DNA from: Bog-756 sp963837805
Lineage (GTDB): Bacteria; Actinomycetota; Acidimicrobiia; Acidimicrobiales; RAAP-2
Direction: 5' to 3'
Length of the DNA: 64,000 nucleotides
Assembly (NCBI GenBank): GCA_963837805.1
Contig: CAWIOU010000003.1
Coordinates: 160,451-224,450 of the forward strand
The translations under genes were made by a program, and so were the position numbers. Shown here one piece after another: positions 53,855-62,691 of this stretch. The number at the start of each line of letters is the position of its first letter. Positions within the stretch are counted from its first letter, which is position 1. The notes beneath the pieces were generated by a model. That model had not been told where the DNA came from and did no database searches. It worked only from the letters and a program-made list of their open reading frames with translations.

Positions 53855-55189
53855 TCAGGTGATGAGCGGCAAGGAACGCAGGCTCGACAATGCGGTCGTG
53901 AACAACTGCGCCCATGGCCAACGTTCGGGCAGACGGAGGACGGGTCGGCCCGCGGGGTTGACGAGGCGGCCGGGAACGGTGAGGACCCGGAAGCGCACCG
54001 TCGAGGCGACGGTCAGCTGATCGTCGGCGTGGATGCTGCCGAGGGAGGCGGTCCAGCGAATCAGATTGTGGGCGAGCACCGCGTACCCGAGCCAGGCTGC
54101 GTTGGCGAAGAACCGCCCCGAGGGGCAGTGCTCGAGACCGGCTCCTTCCTTCAGGTCCCGGATGGCGAGCTCGACGGTGGCGTGGGCTCGGTGGAACCGG
54201 TCGGCCTCGACCGCCTCGAGCTCGAGGTTGGTCACGAAGGCGTGGTGACGCCAGTCGGGCCAGAGCTGTCGCTGCATTCGATCGGTCAGCCGGGTGCGGC
54301 GAACGACCAGGCGCACCCGACGCTCGGCCCGCTTCGTCTTGCCCCCACCGGTGACATAGATGGTCTCCGCCACCTGGGCGGCACCGCCGTCGGGGTAGGT
54401 GATGTCGTGCCACGCATCCTCGGGAATGGCGGCGATTGCCCCCTGCACGCTGGCGTTCTGATGCACGGTGATCGACCAGGCCACCGAGAGCCGGTCGAGG
54501 ATGGCCAGCAGATCCCAGCTGAAGAACCCCGAGTCGGCCCGGAGGGTGAGCGGACCTGTGGCTCCACACCGTCGCACCCGGGCGATGAGCTCCTCACAGA
54601 AGCGCTTGGTGCCCCGCTGAGAGGAGCCTTTGCGGAGACGGGCATGGAGCACCTCGCCGGTGCCCGCCCGCGTGGCGAGGAGGGGGTGGTAGCCGAGCAC
54701 CCTGGTGTAGCCAAATGCTGCACCATGCTTCTGCTTCCCGTGCACCTCGATGATGGTCGAGTCGAGGTCGATGGTCATCGCCTCGTTCCCCGGACCGGCC
54801 CCGACCGACCACGCCCGTCGGATGGCCTCGGCGATCACTGCGTCCAGCTGGCGAACGTGGCCGAAGGTGAACGAGCGCAGGAACGTGCCCAACGTGGACG
54901 GTGCCATCACCCGGAAGGGCAGCACCCGGCCCGTTGCCCCGGCCCGCAACCGGTCAGCGTGGTCGATGTGGGATGCCCCGGCCAGGATCGCCGCCACCAG
55001 CGTCAGCACCTTGCGGCCGGGATGAGCTCCGCCGACGCGGCCACGCAGCCGAACCATCTGGTTCACGAGGGACTCCAGGCCGAGGCGGACCATCAGAGTG
55101 GCCGGCACCAGAAGACCAGCGTCAGCCACCAGAGTCGGCTCGTCAAAGGTCACTGCAATCCGGTCGATTCCGCGTGATGATGAACTCAC
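53855..55189 (-). CDS. IS1380-family transposase
   Basis: A 444-residue DDE transposase, full length for the family. Catalytic regions: AMTIDLDSTIIEVHGKQKHG (first Asp), GYTRVLGYHPLLATRAGTGE, LTLRADSGFFSWDLLAILDR (second Asp in RADSGF) and a C-terminal ATVELAIRDLKEGAGLEHCP (Glu and Lys region). No frameshift or stop is seen, so the element may still be mobile. Upstream of its start is a hairpin GAAAGTGCCTCC/GGAGGCACTTTC (55193-55204 and 55251-55262) that could limit translation. Confidence 0.93.
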   Translation of the reverse strand: MSSSSRGIDRIAVTFDEPTLVADAGLLVPATLMVRLGLESLVNQMVRLRGRVGGAHPGRKVLTLVAAILAGASHIDHADRLRAGATGRVLPFRVMAPSTLGTFLRSFTFGHVRQLDAVIAEAIRRAWSVGAGPGNEAMTIDLDSTIIEVHGKQKHGAAFGYTRVLGYHPLLATRAGTGEVLHARLRKGSSQRGTKRFCEELIARVRRCGATGPLTLRADSGFFSWDLLAILDRLSVAWSITVHQNASVQGAIAAIPEDAWHDITYPDGGAAQVAETIYVTGGGKTKRAERRVRLVVRRTRLTDRMQRQLWPDWRHHAFVTNLELEAVEADRFHRAHATVELAIRDLKEGAGLEHCPSGRFFANAAWLGYAVLAHNLIRWTASLGSIHADDQLTVASTVRFRVLTVPGRLVNPAGRPVLRLPERWPWAQLFTTALSSLRSLPLIT

Positions 55190-55192
55190 TGA

Positions 55193-55262
55193 AAGTGCCT
55201 CCTGGTTCTGGTGCGAATCGTGACTTCGAACATCACAATTCTCCCAGGCGGGGAGGCACTTT
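55193..55262. promoter_or_regulatory. Inverted repeat in the IS leader
   Basis: GAAAGTGCCTCC and GGAGGCACTTTC are perfect 12-bp arms separated by 46 bases, directly upstream of the transposase start. On the minus strand the proximal arm includes the AGGAGG ribosome-binding site, so folding would hide it. Confidence 0.6.
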
Positions 55263-55362
55263 CCGCGAATGCGCGGCGTTCAGATCAGAAGGTCAATCGG
55301 TGGATCGAGGCTTAGGCTGAGAACACTGCAATTCGTAGCCGTTGATCATATGCCGGCTAAGT

Positions 55363-56100
55363 TCAACCACCCGATTGGGACTTGGCCGGCTTGCGCACGT
55401 TCTTGACTCTGACGGACGGGTCCTGACCTGCTGAGCCGTTCTGCCCAATCGGATTGCCGACACAACTGATCGGTGGGCCCAAGGAACGGGACACGGATAC
55501 GTCGCAGTTGTCAAAGATCCTCCGTAGTGGGTGGCCGCTCAGGCACAGAAACAAGTGGGGAACGGGTACGAGCCGACAACATTCGGCGTAGATAGCATTC
55601 TCTCCATACTGACCAACGGTGACCGGTTCGAAAGGTATAGTCCGAACATCGACAAGGCTGCTTCCGTTTACATAGACATGTGCAACGTCGACGACTGCAA
55701 CATTGAGACGATCCGCTCGGCACCGGATGTCGTAGGAGACAACAATCTTGACAATATGATCTGCCCCTGAACGCCGATCTCCGCTTTGGTAGAGGGCTGG
55801 TGGAATGTCAGGCGCCGGCAGTAGACTCGGGTTGAAGGGCAGGGGCCCATGGTCCGTGATTACAACCCCAACGTAGATCTGGTCCAGAGGGCGAAGGCAG
55901 CCGGCCGGCTCCCATCCGAGCAGAGCCGGATCGAGCGTGCCGAAGGCCGGCTCAATGGGCCTGAAGAGGCAACAGTGGCTCCGATAACCTTCGGACCGGC
56001 GGCGGCTTAGACAGTCTGGCCGGCGCCGTACGCCACGGGTATGGCGTGCACGGCGTAAAGGCGGTGGTGGGAATGACACGACTCTCTTCGGTGACTTCAC
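55363..56100 (-). CDS. Doubtful hypothetical protein
   Basis: A 245-codon open frame with no stop and moderately coding-like codon use in the middle (DQIYVGVVITDHGPLPFNPS; VDVAHVYVNGSSLVDVRTIP). Both ends look random (Pro/Arg-rich start, Ser-rich end). No domain or ribosome-binding site stands out. It may be chance or a degraded gene; a short plus frame (55531-55770) overlaps it. Confidence 0.3.
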   Translation of the reverse strand: MKSPKRVVSFPPPPLRRARHTRGVRRRPDCLSRRRSEGYRSHCCLFRPIEPAFGTLDPALLGWEPAGCLRPLDQIYVGVVITDHGPLPFNPSLLPAPDIPPALYQSGDRRSGADHIVKIVVSYDIRCRADRLNVAVVDVAHVYVNGSSLVDVRTIPFEPVTVGQYGENAIYAECCRLVPVPHLFLCLSGHPLRRIFDNCDVSVSRSLGPPISCVGNPIGQNGSAGQDPSVRVKNVRKPAKSQSGG

Positions 56101-56345
56101 CTCATGAGGCGTGGTCCGACTCTGTCGACGGGACGGTGACCGGAACCTGGGCGTTGAGCCGCAGGCCGACGGAGCTGTGGATCGAGGCGTTCATGCGCCA
56201 GCCAGAACCGCGGCCCTGGCTCGGGTTCGATCCTCCCGTCATTTCGGGAACGACAATTACTTGGAAGGTGAATGTAAACGACATGGCAGGTGCGAGCGAT
56301 TTCGTCTTTGCGCGTCTCGAGTATGCAAACAATCAGTGCGAATGA
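56073..56345 (+). CDS. Small conserved hypothetical protein
   Basis: About 90 residues, start ATG 56073 (ATG 56046 possible). It reads DGTVTGTWALSRRPTELWIE, AFMRQPEPRPWLGFDPPVIS, GTTITWKVNVNDMAGASDFV, FARLEYANNQC. A tandem of WALS-RP and TTITWKV segments with a final helix suggests a small alpha-beta domain. Unknown function; confidence rests on composition and similar small actinobacterial proteins I recall. Confidence 0.45.
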   Translation: MTRLSSVTSPHEAWSDSVDGTVTGTWALSRRPTELWIEAFMRQPEPRPWLGFDPPVISGTTITWKVNVNDMAGASDFVFARLEYANNQCE

Positions 56346-56395
56346 GCGAACCCTGCATGAGCCCTGATCGGCATGCTCGGCCCGCGGGCTGAGGT

Positions 56396-56442
56396 GAAGG
56401 CCGGGCCGGGAAGCCCGGCAGCGGAGCCCAGCTGAACCGGCC
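56396..56442 (+). repeat. GC-rich dispersed repeat, partner at 59405-59450
   Basis: GAAGGCCGGGCCGG start and ACCGGCC end are shared with 59405-59450, with scattered differences between. The block is self-complementary (CCGGGC/GCCCGG). Confidence 0.65.
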
Positions 56443-56630
56443 GGCCGTCGAATGGTAGTGGGCTGTTCCTGACGAATAGGGGGATCGGATGGTGATTACA
56501 GACCCGTTCTCGGTCATGGGGTCTATCCGAGAAACACCGGACCCGCCGCGAGGGGCAGCCTGCTTGCCGGGCCCGGTGAGTCAGGGATGTGAGCCACCGT
56601 TACAAGCGTCGAGCCCGGAGCCGCGTGCTG

Positions 56631-56657
56631 GCCGGGCCCGACCCTTGGTCATCGGCA
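56631..56657 (+). repeat. 27-bp repeat, partner at 57203-57229
   Basis: GCCGGGCCCGACCCT followed by TCATCGGCA is shared with 57203-57229, two differences in 27 bases. Confidence 0.75.
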
Positions 56658-57202
56658 ACTGACCCGCATCACCTGAGCGTTGATTGAGCTGAGGTCGCCG
56701 GCCAGGCGAGCTAAGCGGTATCCGCCAATATGACCACAACGGGCCCAGAACCGCGCATCTGACCGATCGATGAGTGCCACCCACAGGTGATCTGCAATCC
56801 AGGACCGAACACGCCGAACCATCGCTTGTACCGTCCCCATCTCGCCGAAGTGGCGCAACCATGCCTGACGGGGTGTTCACTGTGCCGGGGATGTCACACC
56901 CCGGCCTACCGTGGGCTCGTGGGGCACTACGCCGAGCCATTCTGTCTCGTGCTCCCGGCCCCGAAGCGATCGGGCCGGAGTACAGGTGCCAAATCCCGAC
57001 GCAAAGCGCAGGGTGTCGGGACCTAGACACCTGCATCCCCACCCAGAGTCAGGGATACCCGAACCGATCGCGAGCAAACCGTGTACGAATGTGCCAGGCC
57101 CGGAGCGGACGAGCGCACCTCCGCTCGGTGGGCCTGGCCGCGAGGACCCGACTACGTCGGAGGTCGGGACCTTGCCTCTCCCAGGTCCGGTGACTGCCGC
57201 AC

Positions 57203-57229
57203 GCCGGGCCCGACCCTCGTTCATCGGCA
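57203..57229 (+). repeat. 27-bp repeat, partner at 56631-56657
   Basis: Two differences from the copy at 56631-56657. Both lie in the same gene-free stretch. Confidence 0.75.
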
Positions 57230-57424
57230 CCCACCCCGAGTGACTCGAGTCACTCTCAGCGTCGAGACGGAGGCGGAGAGCGCGGGACGCGAATACCAGG
57301 TGACACGGGCGGACTTCCGGACTAGAAAGGTGGTGGCTGCCGGGCCAATGTTTGGGGCGAAGCGGACTGCCACCCGCTAGACCCGGTGGTGGATTCCCTA
57401 CGACGGGGACTCGGGAGCGGGCCA

Positions 57425-57727
57425 ATGTCGAGCGATCGAGAAGTGTCCAACGCCGGCAACCCCGTGGTTCTCCACCCTCCGGATGATGCCATCGGTGCCG
57501 AACTCATCGAGCACGACGGAGCCTGGATGATGGCCTACCTCACTGACAAGGAACGATTGGTCGAGAGCATCAACGAAGAGATTCTTCGAGCCGAGCTCAA
57601 AGACGATGTCTCCTTTGGATCCGTTACCGACTACATCGAAAGTCAGCTTGCGGTTGCCCACAGTCCTGCCCGGGCCGTCGTGCCCGTAGGGATAATCGCG
57701 GCCTGGACACTCACCCCGACCGAATAG
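57425..57727 (+). CDS. Small conserved protein with AAWTLTP C terminus, unknown function
   Basis: A 100-residue soluble protein from ATG 57425. It is related to the protein at 3341-3661: AWMMAYL aligns with RWTIVYQ, SINEEILRAELKDDVS with the SEDID-IKRRV region, VTDYIESQ with VEEYLRS, and VPVGIIAAWTLTPTE with VPLSVVAAWSLTPL. The N terminus has VVLHPPDDAIGAELIEHDGA. No known domain. The gene stands alone. The relationship makes both genes real and defines a small family within this genome. Confidence 0.7.
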   Translation: MSSDREVSNAGNPVVLHPPDDAIGAELIEHDGAWMMAYLTDKERLVESINEEILRAELKDDVSFGSVTDYIESQLAVAHSPARAVVPVGIIAAWTLTPTE

Positions 57728-58265
57728 CTCAACCGGGAGAGAGCGCCAAGCCAGCCATCCAGGCGTCGGTCGGATCGCCGGGCACGCGAGTCGTCAAGTA
57801 CCCGACCGTGGCCAATCGCCGTTCGCAACATCCGACGACCGTTTCGAGTTCGACTAGAAGTGAAATCCCTTTTTCGGTCCACCAACGTCCATGCCTACCC
57901 ACATGAAGGTGAGATTATCGCGCTTGCTTGTTGAAAACGGCTCCGCAGTCAAGACAAGGGCGGATCTCAGTGTTGGACGCAGTGGGCACTCATGAAGCCT
58001 CAGCAAGGCAACCTCAAGTCAAACCCGACGTTCTCAGCTAGCTGAGACCCACTGGCTCGTCCTCGACCTCGGCGGCGGGGACCCTCACCGTAGTCGCCGC
58101 AAACGGATGCCGTCGGCTGCATGAAGTGAGCCCTTCGAGCTGTGTTCCCAGCTTGATCGGCTGAGTCATCTCTCGTTCGAATATGGCTAGTCGCTTGTCC
58201 CCGGGCGCAGTTCTAGCGGTAGCTCGGTAAGCTGTCGAGTCCATCCGAATGGGACTAGCTTTGTT
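57728..58265. other. Intergenic, no convincing gene
   Basis: A 68-codon minus frame (58038-58244) and others have no motifs. No clear repeat or terminator. Confidence 0.5.
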
Positions 58266-59261
58266 GTGGAATCTCAGCTCACCACGGAGGTCGCCCGGAT
58301 GCTTGCGGCATTGGCCCGGGGCAACAGAATCGGCATTGCCGTGGGAGCGGCGCTCCTTTTCGGAATGATTCTGGTCTCCTGCGGTGGTTCGGGATCGGGC
58401 CTGCCTTCCGTAAGCCGACCAAGCACCACTGTGCCTGGTACCTCAACTCCGCCTGGGGGGGAAGGTGCTGTCACGACGACGAGGGTTCCCTCGATTACTA
58501 GGCCGACCTCAGCTCCCACAACAAGCCCTGAGCGCCCTGCCGTCGCCCCGACGACGCGCGCCACAGAACCACCAACTACGACAACCGTGGCACCGACGAC
58601 TACAGAGAGGCCCACTCCGACGACCGAAGTGGCGACGACATCACCGGCAACTCCGACCACCCAATTGCCGACAACGAGTCAGCCGTCGGCCAGCACGGAG
58701 GAACCATCGACGACTTCGACCATCGCACCGAACGCAACTCCAGCTCCGACGACAAGCACTACATCGTCCACCCCATGGGGCTGGATCCTCGGTGCCGTGC
58801 TGGTCGCAGGACTCGCGTTGGCCATCGTTCTCATCCTCCTTGCCCGGTCCCGGCGAGCGGCCCGAGCCGCTTGGACCGCTGCCGCTAGGCCAGCTCTCCA
58901 AGAGGTGGCCTCCGTGAGGGATCTCCTCCAGGACCCCGCAACGCGGGCGACGACTGAAGGTCGAGAGTCTGTCGATTCCCAAGTGTCGCGAGCCGAAGCC
59001 ACCCTCGATCAGTTGATGACCACTGCCCCGGATGATGTCTCGCGCATTGCGACCTCGACCACCGCATCCTCCCTACGCGGACTTTTGTTTGCTGTCGAAG
59101 CCGAGCGACTGTTGAATTCCGGTGACAGTCCACCAACCGCCGACCAATTGGTCGATGCCGACGAGGCGCATCGCACTCGGTCACGAGATCTCGATGCAGC
59201 ACTCCACCGCCTAAGTGCGCTGATCGATCCAGAGAGCGCGACCACACCGTCGGACACGTGA
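58266..59261 (+). CDS. Lipoprotein or membrane protein with Thr/Pro-rich stalk
   Basis: A 331-residue protein (GTG 58266, or ATG 58299). N-terminal helix IGIAVGAALLFGMILVSCGG holds a lipobox-like LVSC. A ~115-residue Thr/Pro/Ser-rich stalk (APTTSPERPAVAPTTRATEP) follows, then a second helix (WGWILGAVLVAGLALAIVLI) and a cytosolic helical domain (AARPALQEVASVRDLLQDPA; AVEAERLLNSGDSPPTADQL). If the Cys is lipidated, the stalk is outside and the C-terminal domain inside. No family recognised. Confidence 0.75.
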   Translation: MESQLTTEVARMLAALARGNRIGIAVGAALLFGMILVSCGGSGSGLPSVSRPSTTVPGTSTPPGGEGAVTTTRVPSITRPTSAPTTSPERPAVAPTTRATEPPTTTTVAPTTTERPTPTTEVATTSPATPTTQLPTTSQPSASTEEPSTTSTIAPNATPAPTTSTTSSTPWGWILGAVLVAGLALAIVLILLARSRRAARAAWTAAARPALQEVASVRDLLQDPATRATTEGRESVDSQVSRAEATLDQLMTTAPDDVSRIATSTTASSLRGLLFAVEAERLLNSGDSPPTADQLVDADEAHRTRSRDLDAALHRLSALIDPESATTPSDT

Positions 59262-60056
59262 GGTGAGTTCTGCGTCGGCCAGCCCGGGCCATGCCCGGAG
59301 TCGGGATGAGATCGCATCCCCATTCGACTGATCTGCCAGCAGAGATCTCGGGCCATGGCTCTGGGATCCGTGGGCTCAGCCTGGCCCCTCATCGGCAGGT
59401 TGAAGAAGGCCGGGCCGGCAGCTCGGCGGCGGAACCAAGGCTCACCGGCCAGTATTGACATACCCGGAAACGGGACTGCATGCCTACAGCCATGCCCTGG
59501 GAGGCGTGCGACGGTCACCGGGCCGATCTGGATTCCGTTCGGAGAATCGCACCTGCCGGTCGGAGGAACTGCGACTCGCTATCGCATGTTGGGTTTGTCA
59601 TGACCAACTTCGCAAAGATACAAATGGAGACGACTTTGGAGCCCTTTTGGAGGCCCTTCATCGGGCGCCGAAGCCGGTAGGGGCAGAATGGCCGTCACGC
59701 TCGGTTTGCTCCCCATCCCGCTGGCGTGGCGGCGTTCTGCTGTCGGCTCCTCGTCCAACCTTGAAGCAGGCCGCACCAACTAGAGTGAGTGCGTTTGGCC
59801 AGGGCACCACTCTCTGTCGGCATTGGAGCCCAACGAGAGTGATGCGGGGCGGAGGTACTGGGTCCGTTTGGAGTGGTCCAAATCGGTCAGTTGAGATCTC
59901 GGGAAGCAGCTAACGAAAAAGTGAGACCCGACAACCCGAGGTTGCCCAACAGCGCAAGCGTCGGAACCCGGGGATGACGACAGGCCGAGTTCCGACACTC
60001 GCTAATCGACCCGTGGTTACTTCGGAGCCGATTCTGACCAGCGGTATCGTGGCATC
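59262..60056. other. Long intergenic, one repeat copy, no convincing gene
   Basis: Contains the GC-rich repeat copy 59405-59450. Frames on both strands lack motifs. Confidence 0.5.
59405..59450 (+). repeat. GC-rich dispersed repeat, partner at 56396-56442
   Basis: Shares GAAGGCCGGGCCGG and the ACCGGCC-like end (CACCGGCC) with 56396-56442. Confidence 0.6.
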
Positions 60057-60818
60057 GTGCGTGTCGTGACGGGATTGTCTTCCCTGCTCCTGCTAGCGGT
60101 TGCTACATCTGGTTGCAGCAGCGCTCCGTCGTTGGCTCCTGCGCCGAAGTCGACCATCACGACCGAGCTGCCGTCGAGCACGACGATCGAGCAGTCGCCA
60201 ACGTCCACGGCCGAGCCGTCGCCAACCGCCACCCCGCTCTATTCGATTGAACAGTGTGGCGGGATTACTACCAGTTCGGATCTTCACCCCAACGTCGACA
60301 ACCGACCACTGCTGCTCACGCAGGATGACGGTCTGCCGGGCTACACGTATGGAGCCTCGAAGATGGCGAGCGGCCCGACGGTCACCGCGTCGGTTCCCAG
60401 CTATTCACCTGCTGTCTATGAGTCGTTCCAGATCCCCATGAGCGAAGGTGGAGGGACTGGCCAGGAAGTGATCGGTGAGGTCGACTCTTCCAACGTCGCC
60501 TCCCAACTCGCGCAACAGGTCGAGGCCCACCTTGTCTCCTGCGATGGTGGGGAACAGGTCTCCCTACCGACGACCGTTCCCGGCGTAACCGCGGAGACCT
60601 ACCAATACGGCCTGAGTCGTTCCGACGGGTTGGTACGCAGTGCCACCGTTACCGTTGCCAAGAGCCGCTACATCGTCTCCTTGCAGTGGTCCAACAGCAA
60701 CACCTGCACCACGTATGGCGGTGGGACTTGCCCCCCGCCTCCAACTTCCCCGCCTTCGTTGCCGAGCACCTCAGATATGGCCGAATTCGTGAACGCCGCC
60801 CTCGCAAAGATCGGGTAG
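60057..60818 (+). CDS. Lipoprotein of unknown function
   Basis: A 253-residue protein from GTG 60057. The signal peptide MRVVTGLSSLLLLAVATSGC ends in a clear lipobox (ATSGC). A short Thr/Ser/Pro linker leads to a compact domain with IEQCGGITTSSD, VEAHLVSCDGGEQVSLPTTV and TYQYGLSRSDGLVRSATVTV, then WSNSNTCTTYGGGTCPPPPT. Strand-rich, with two probable disulfides. No family recognised. Likely attached to the outer face of the cell membrane. Confidence 0.8.
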   Translation: MRVVTGLSSLLLLAVATSGCSSAPSLAPAPKSTITTELPSSTTIEQSPTSTAEPSPTATPLYSIEQCGGITTSSDLHPNVDNRPLLLTQDDGLPGYTYGASKMASGPTVTASVPSYSPAVYESFQIPMSEGGGTGQEVIGEVDSSNVASQLAQQVEAHLVSCDGGEQVSLPTTVPGVTAETYQYGLSRSDGLVRSATVTVAKSRYIVSLQWSNSNTCTTYGGGTCPPPPTSPPSLPSTSDMAEFVNAALAKIG

Positions 60819-61110
60819 CGCCGTATCGCCCGGGTCTCAAGGTGCGGCATAGGTGCCGTTCCAGGCTCATCAACTTTCGCCAGCGTCCCACCGAAGTCAC
60901 AAGGGCCAAATGCCTCAGGATCGGCTGAGACGAGCGAGCCGATTCCTCAGCTCAATCTGAGACTCGGTAGTCCCATCCTCAGCTCATCGGGCTGATCCTC
61001 CAAGGCCCTGATCTGGACTTTTGCCTGGACTATCGCAACGTCCACCCATCACTGGCAAGATCGACTACCCGGCGGTGCTGCTGAAAGCTCCCTATCCGGA
61101 GGACGAACTC
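60819..61110. other. Intergenic with CTCAGC elements
   Basis: Contains CTCAG/CTGAG arms (near 60914-60928 and 60945-60961) and CCTCAGCTCATCGGGCT (60977-60993), nearly the same as 22398-22414. No gene. Confidence 0.55.
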
Positions 61111-62365
61111 GTGACCGAAACTGCCTTCGACCGCAACCTTCTCGACGTGGATCTCACCGATGCCGCTCTGTACGCCAACGGGTTCCCACACGAGGTATTC
61201 ACCGCCCTGCGCCGCTATGCACCCGTGAAATGGCAGTCCTTTCCGGAATCCTTCAGAGGCGACCACGACGAGGGGTTCTGGGTGCTGTCGAAGCATGAAG
61301 ACGTCCAGGCGGTTAGCCACAACCCAGAGCTGTTCAGTGCTTTCGACGGACCGCAGTTGAGTCACCAACCAGGTATCGCCGGGACGATGCTCGTCAGTAT
61401 GGATGGCCGTGACCACCTCCGGCAACGTCGGCTTATCAGCGCCGGCTTCACCCCTCGCATGGTCGGCCGGCTTGAGCACCAGATCCGGCAGTGGGCTGAG
61501 TCGATCGTTGATCGGGCCCTGCAACGCGGAGAATGCGACTTCGTGTCCGAGATCGCCTACAAGCTGCCGATGAACGTGATCGCCGACATCGTCGGAATTC
61601 CGGTCCAGGACAGGGATGCGCTCTTCTCGTTGGCGAACGACATGCTGCAGGGAGATGCCCCAGAGCGGCGCATGTCGCAGGAGGAGTACCTAGGAATCCA
61701 GGTCGAGATGTTCGAATACGCCCAGCAACTGGGGCAGGAGAAGCGAGCGAATCCGCAGGACGATGTCTGGACGATCTTGTCGACGGTAGAGGTTGAGACT
61801 GACGACGGCGTGCACACGGCTCTCAGCGAAATCGAGCTAGACATGTTCTTTATTCTGCTCATCATTGCTGGAAGCGAGACCACCCGGAATGCTGTTTCGC
61901 TTGGGACTTCTGGCGCTACTCGACCATCCCGCCCAGCTCGAGCATCTTCGTCGGGTGCCGGGTGCAATTCCTCTTGCGGTGGAGGAGATCCTCCGGTGGT
62001 CGTCGCCGGTCTCGTGCTTCGCCCGACGGGCGACCCGGGATACCGAGATCCGGGGGCTGACGATCGCTGAGGGAGACCGAGTCACGATGTGGTATCCCTC
62101 GGCCAACCGCGATTCGGACATCTTCGCGGACCCCTTCCGCTTCGACATCGCACGCAGCCCGAACCCGCAACTCGCCTTCGGCGGTGGTGGCGTCCACTTC
62201 TGTCTCGGGGCCAGTCTGGCCCGGCGGGAGCTCACGACTCTCATCGAGGTGCTGCTCGAGCGGACTCGGCACATCGAACTCACAGGAGACCCCTCGTACA
62301 CCTCGCTGGGCATCCTCAACCCCATCCTGATCGCCATGCGGGAGTTGCCTGTCCACCTTTCCTGA
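61111..62365 (+). pseudogene. Cytochrome P450, frameshifted
   Basis: The start GTG 61111 is supported by CGGAGGA at 61097-61103 (an earlier TTG 61021 is less likely). Frame one runs through YAPVKWQSFPESFRGDH, HLRQRRLISAGFTPRMV and the I-helix IIAGSETTRNAVS. One extra C at 61900 shifts the frame; the next frame continues LGLLALLDHPAQLEHLRRVP, EEILRWSSPV (E-x-x-R), and the heme loop AFGGGGVHFCLGASLARREL to the stop at 62365. Joined length is about 417 residues, normal. It resembles actinobacterial CYP125/CYP124-type steroid or fatty-acid hydroxylases, but the substrate is uncertain. No ferredoxin gene nearby. Confidence 0.85.
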
Positions 62366-62691
62366 CCCACCGCCCACCGGAAGGCTGTGCCCGATCAAGG
62401 TAGGGCGCTGGTCGTCTCGATCCCCAACCTGGCCAGCGCAACGTAGTCGCCGGTCGGTACTGTCTCTCGGAATCAGCTTGCTCCAGGTGCTCACCCTCCG
62501 TAGCTGACAGCGAATACACATCCAATCCCTGAACTCCTCTTTCCGCACCGTCCTCCAGGGATCTCCGCCTACCAAGCCCATATTTGGTTGGTGGGCGACC
62601 GATTGGTCGAGGAGCGAGTAGCGACCCAGGGTGGTTGGCGGTGAGGGCAGTCTACGATCGCAGAACTGGACCACAACATTGGCAGGTAACC
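62366..62691. other. Intergenic, no convincing gene
   Basis: An in-frame extension upstream of the sulfatase start (from 62584) lacks coding character. No repeat recognised. Confidence 0.5.

Larger units (their letters stand above)
53674..55316 (-). mobile_element. IS1380-family insertion sequence
   Basis: A 1643-bp element bounded by perfect 20-bp inverted repeats: CCTAAGCCTCGATCCACCGA at 53674-53693 and its exact reverse complement at 55297-55316. It holds one full transposase gene (53855-55189). Flanks both carry CTCAG but as inverted copies; no 4-bp direct target duplication is present (CAGC left, CTGA right). The interrupted TetR does not resume beyond the right end, so a deletion probably followed insertion. 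Confidence 0.88.
56346..57424. other. Long GC-rich intergenic, repeats, no convincing gene
   Basis: Mutually antisense frames with no motifs. Carries REP-like blocks (56396-56442, 56631-56657, 57203-57229) and a hairpin GCCGGGG...CCCCGGC near 56885-56906. Confidence 0.5.

Noticed and set aside
53756..55177. 473-codon plus frame
   Set aside because: Antisense to the IS1380 transposase; typical high-GC shadow.
56581..57425. Long frames on both strands in the GC-rich gap
   Set aside because: Both strands open because of composition; repeats inside; no recognisable product.
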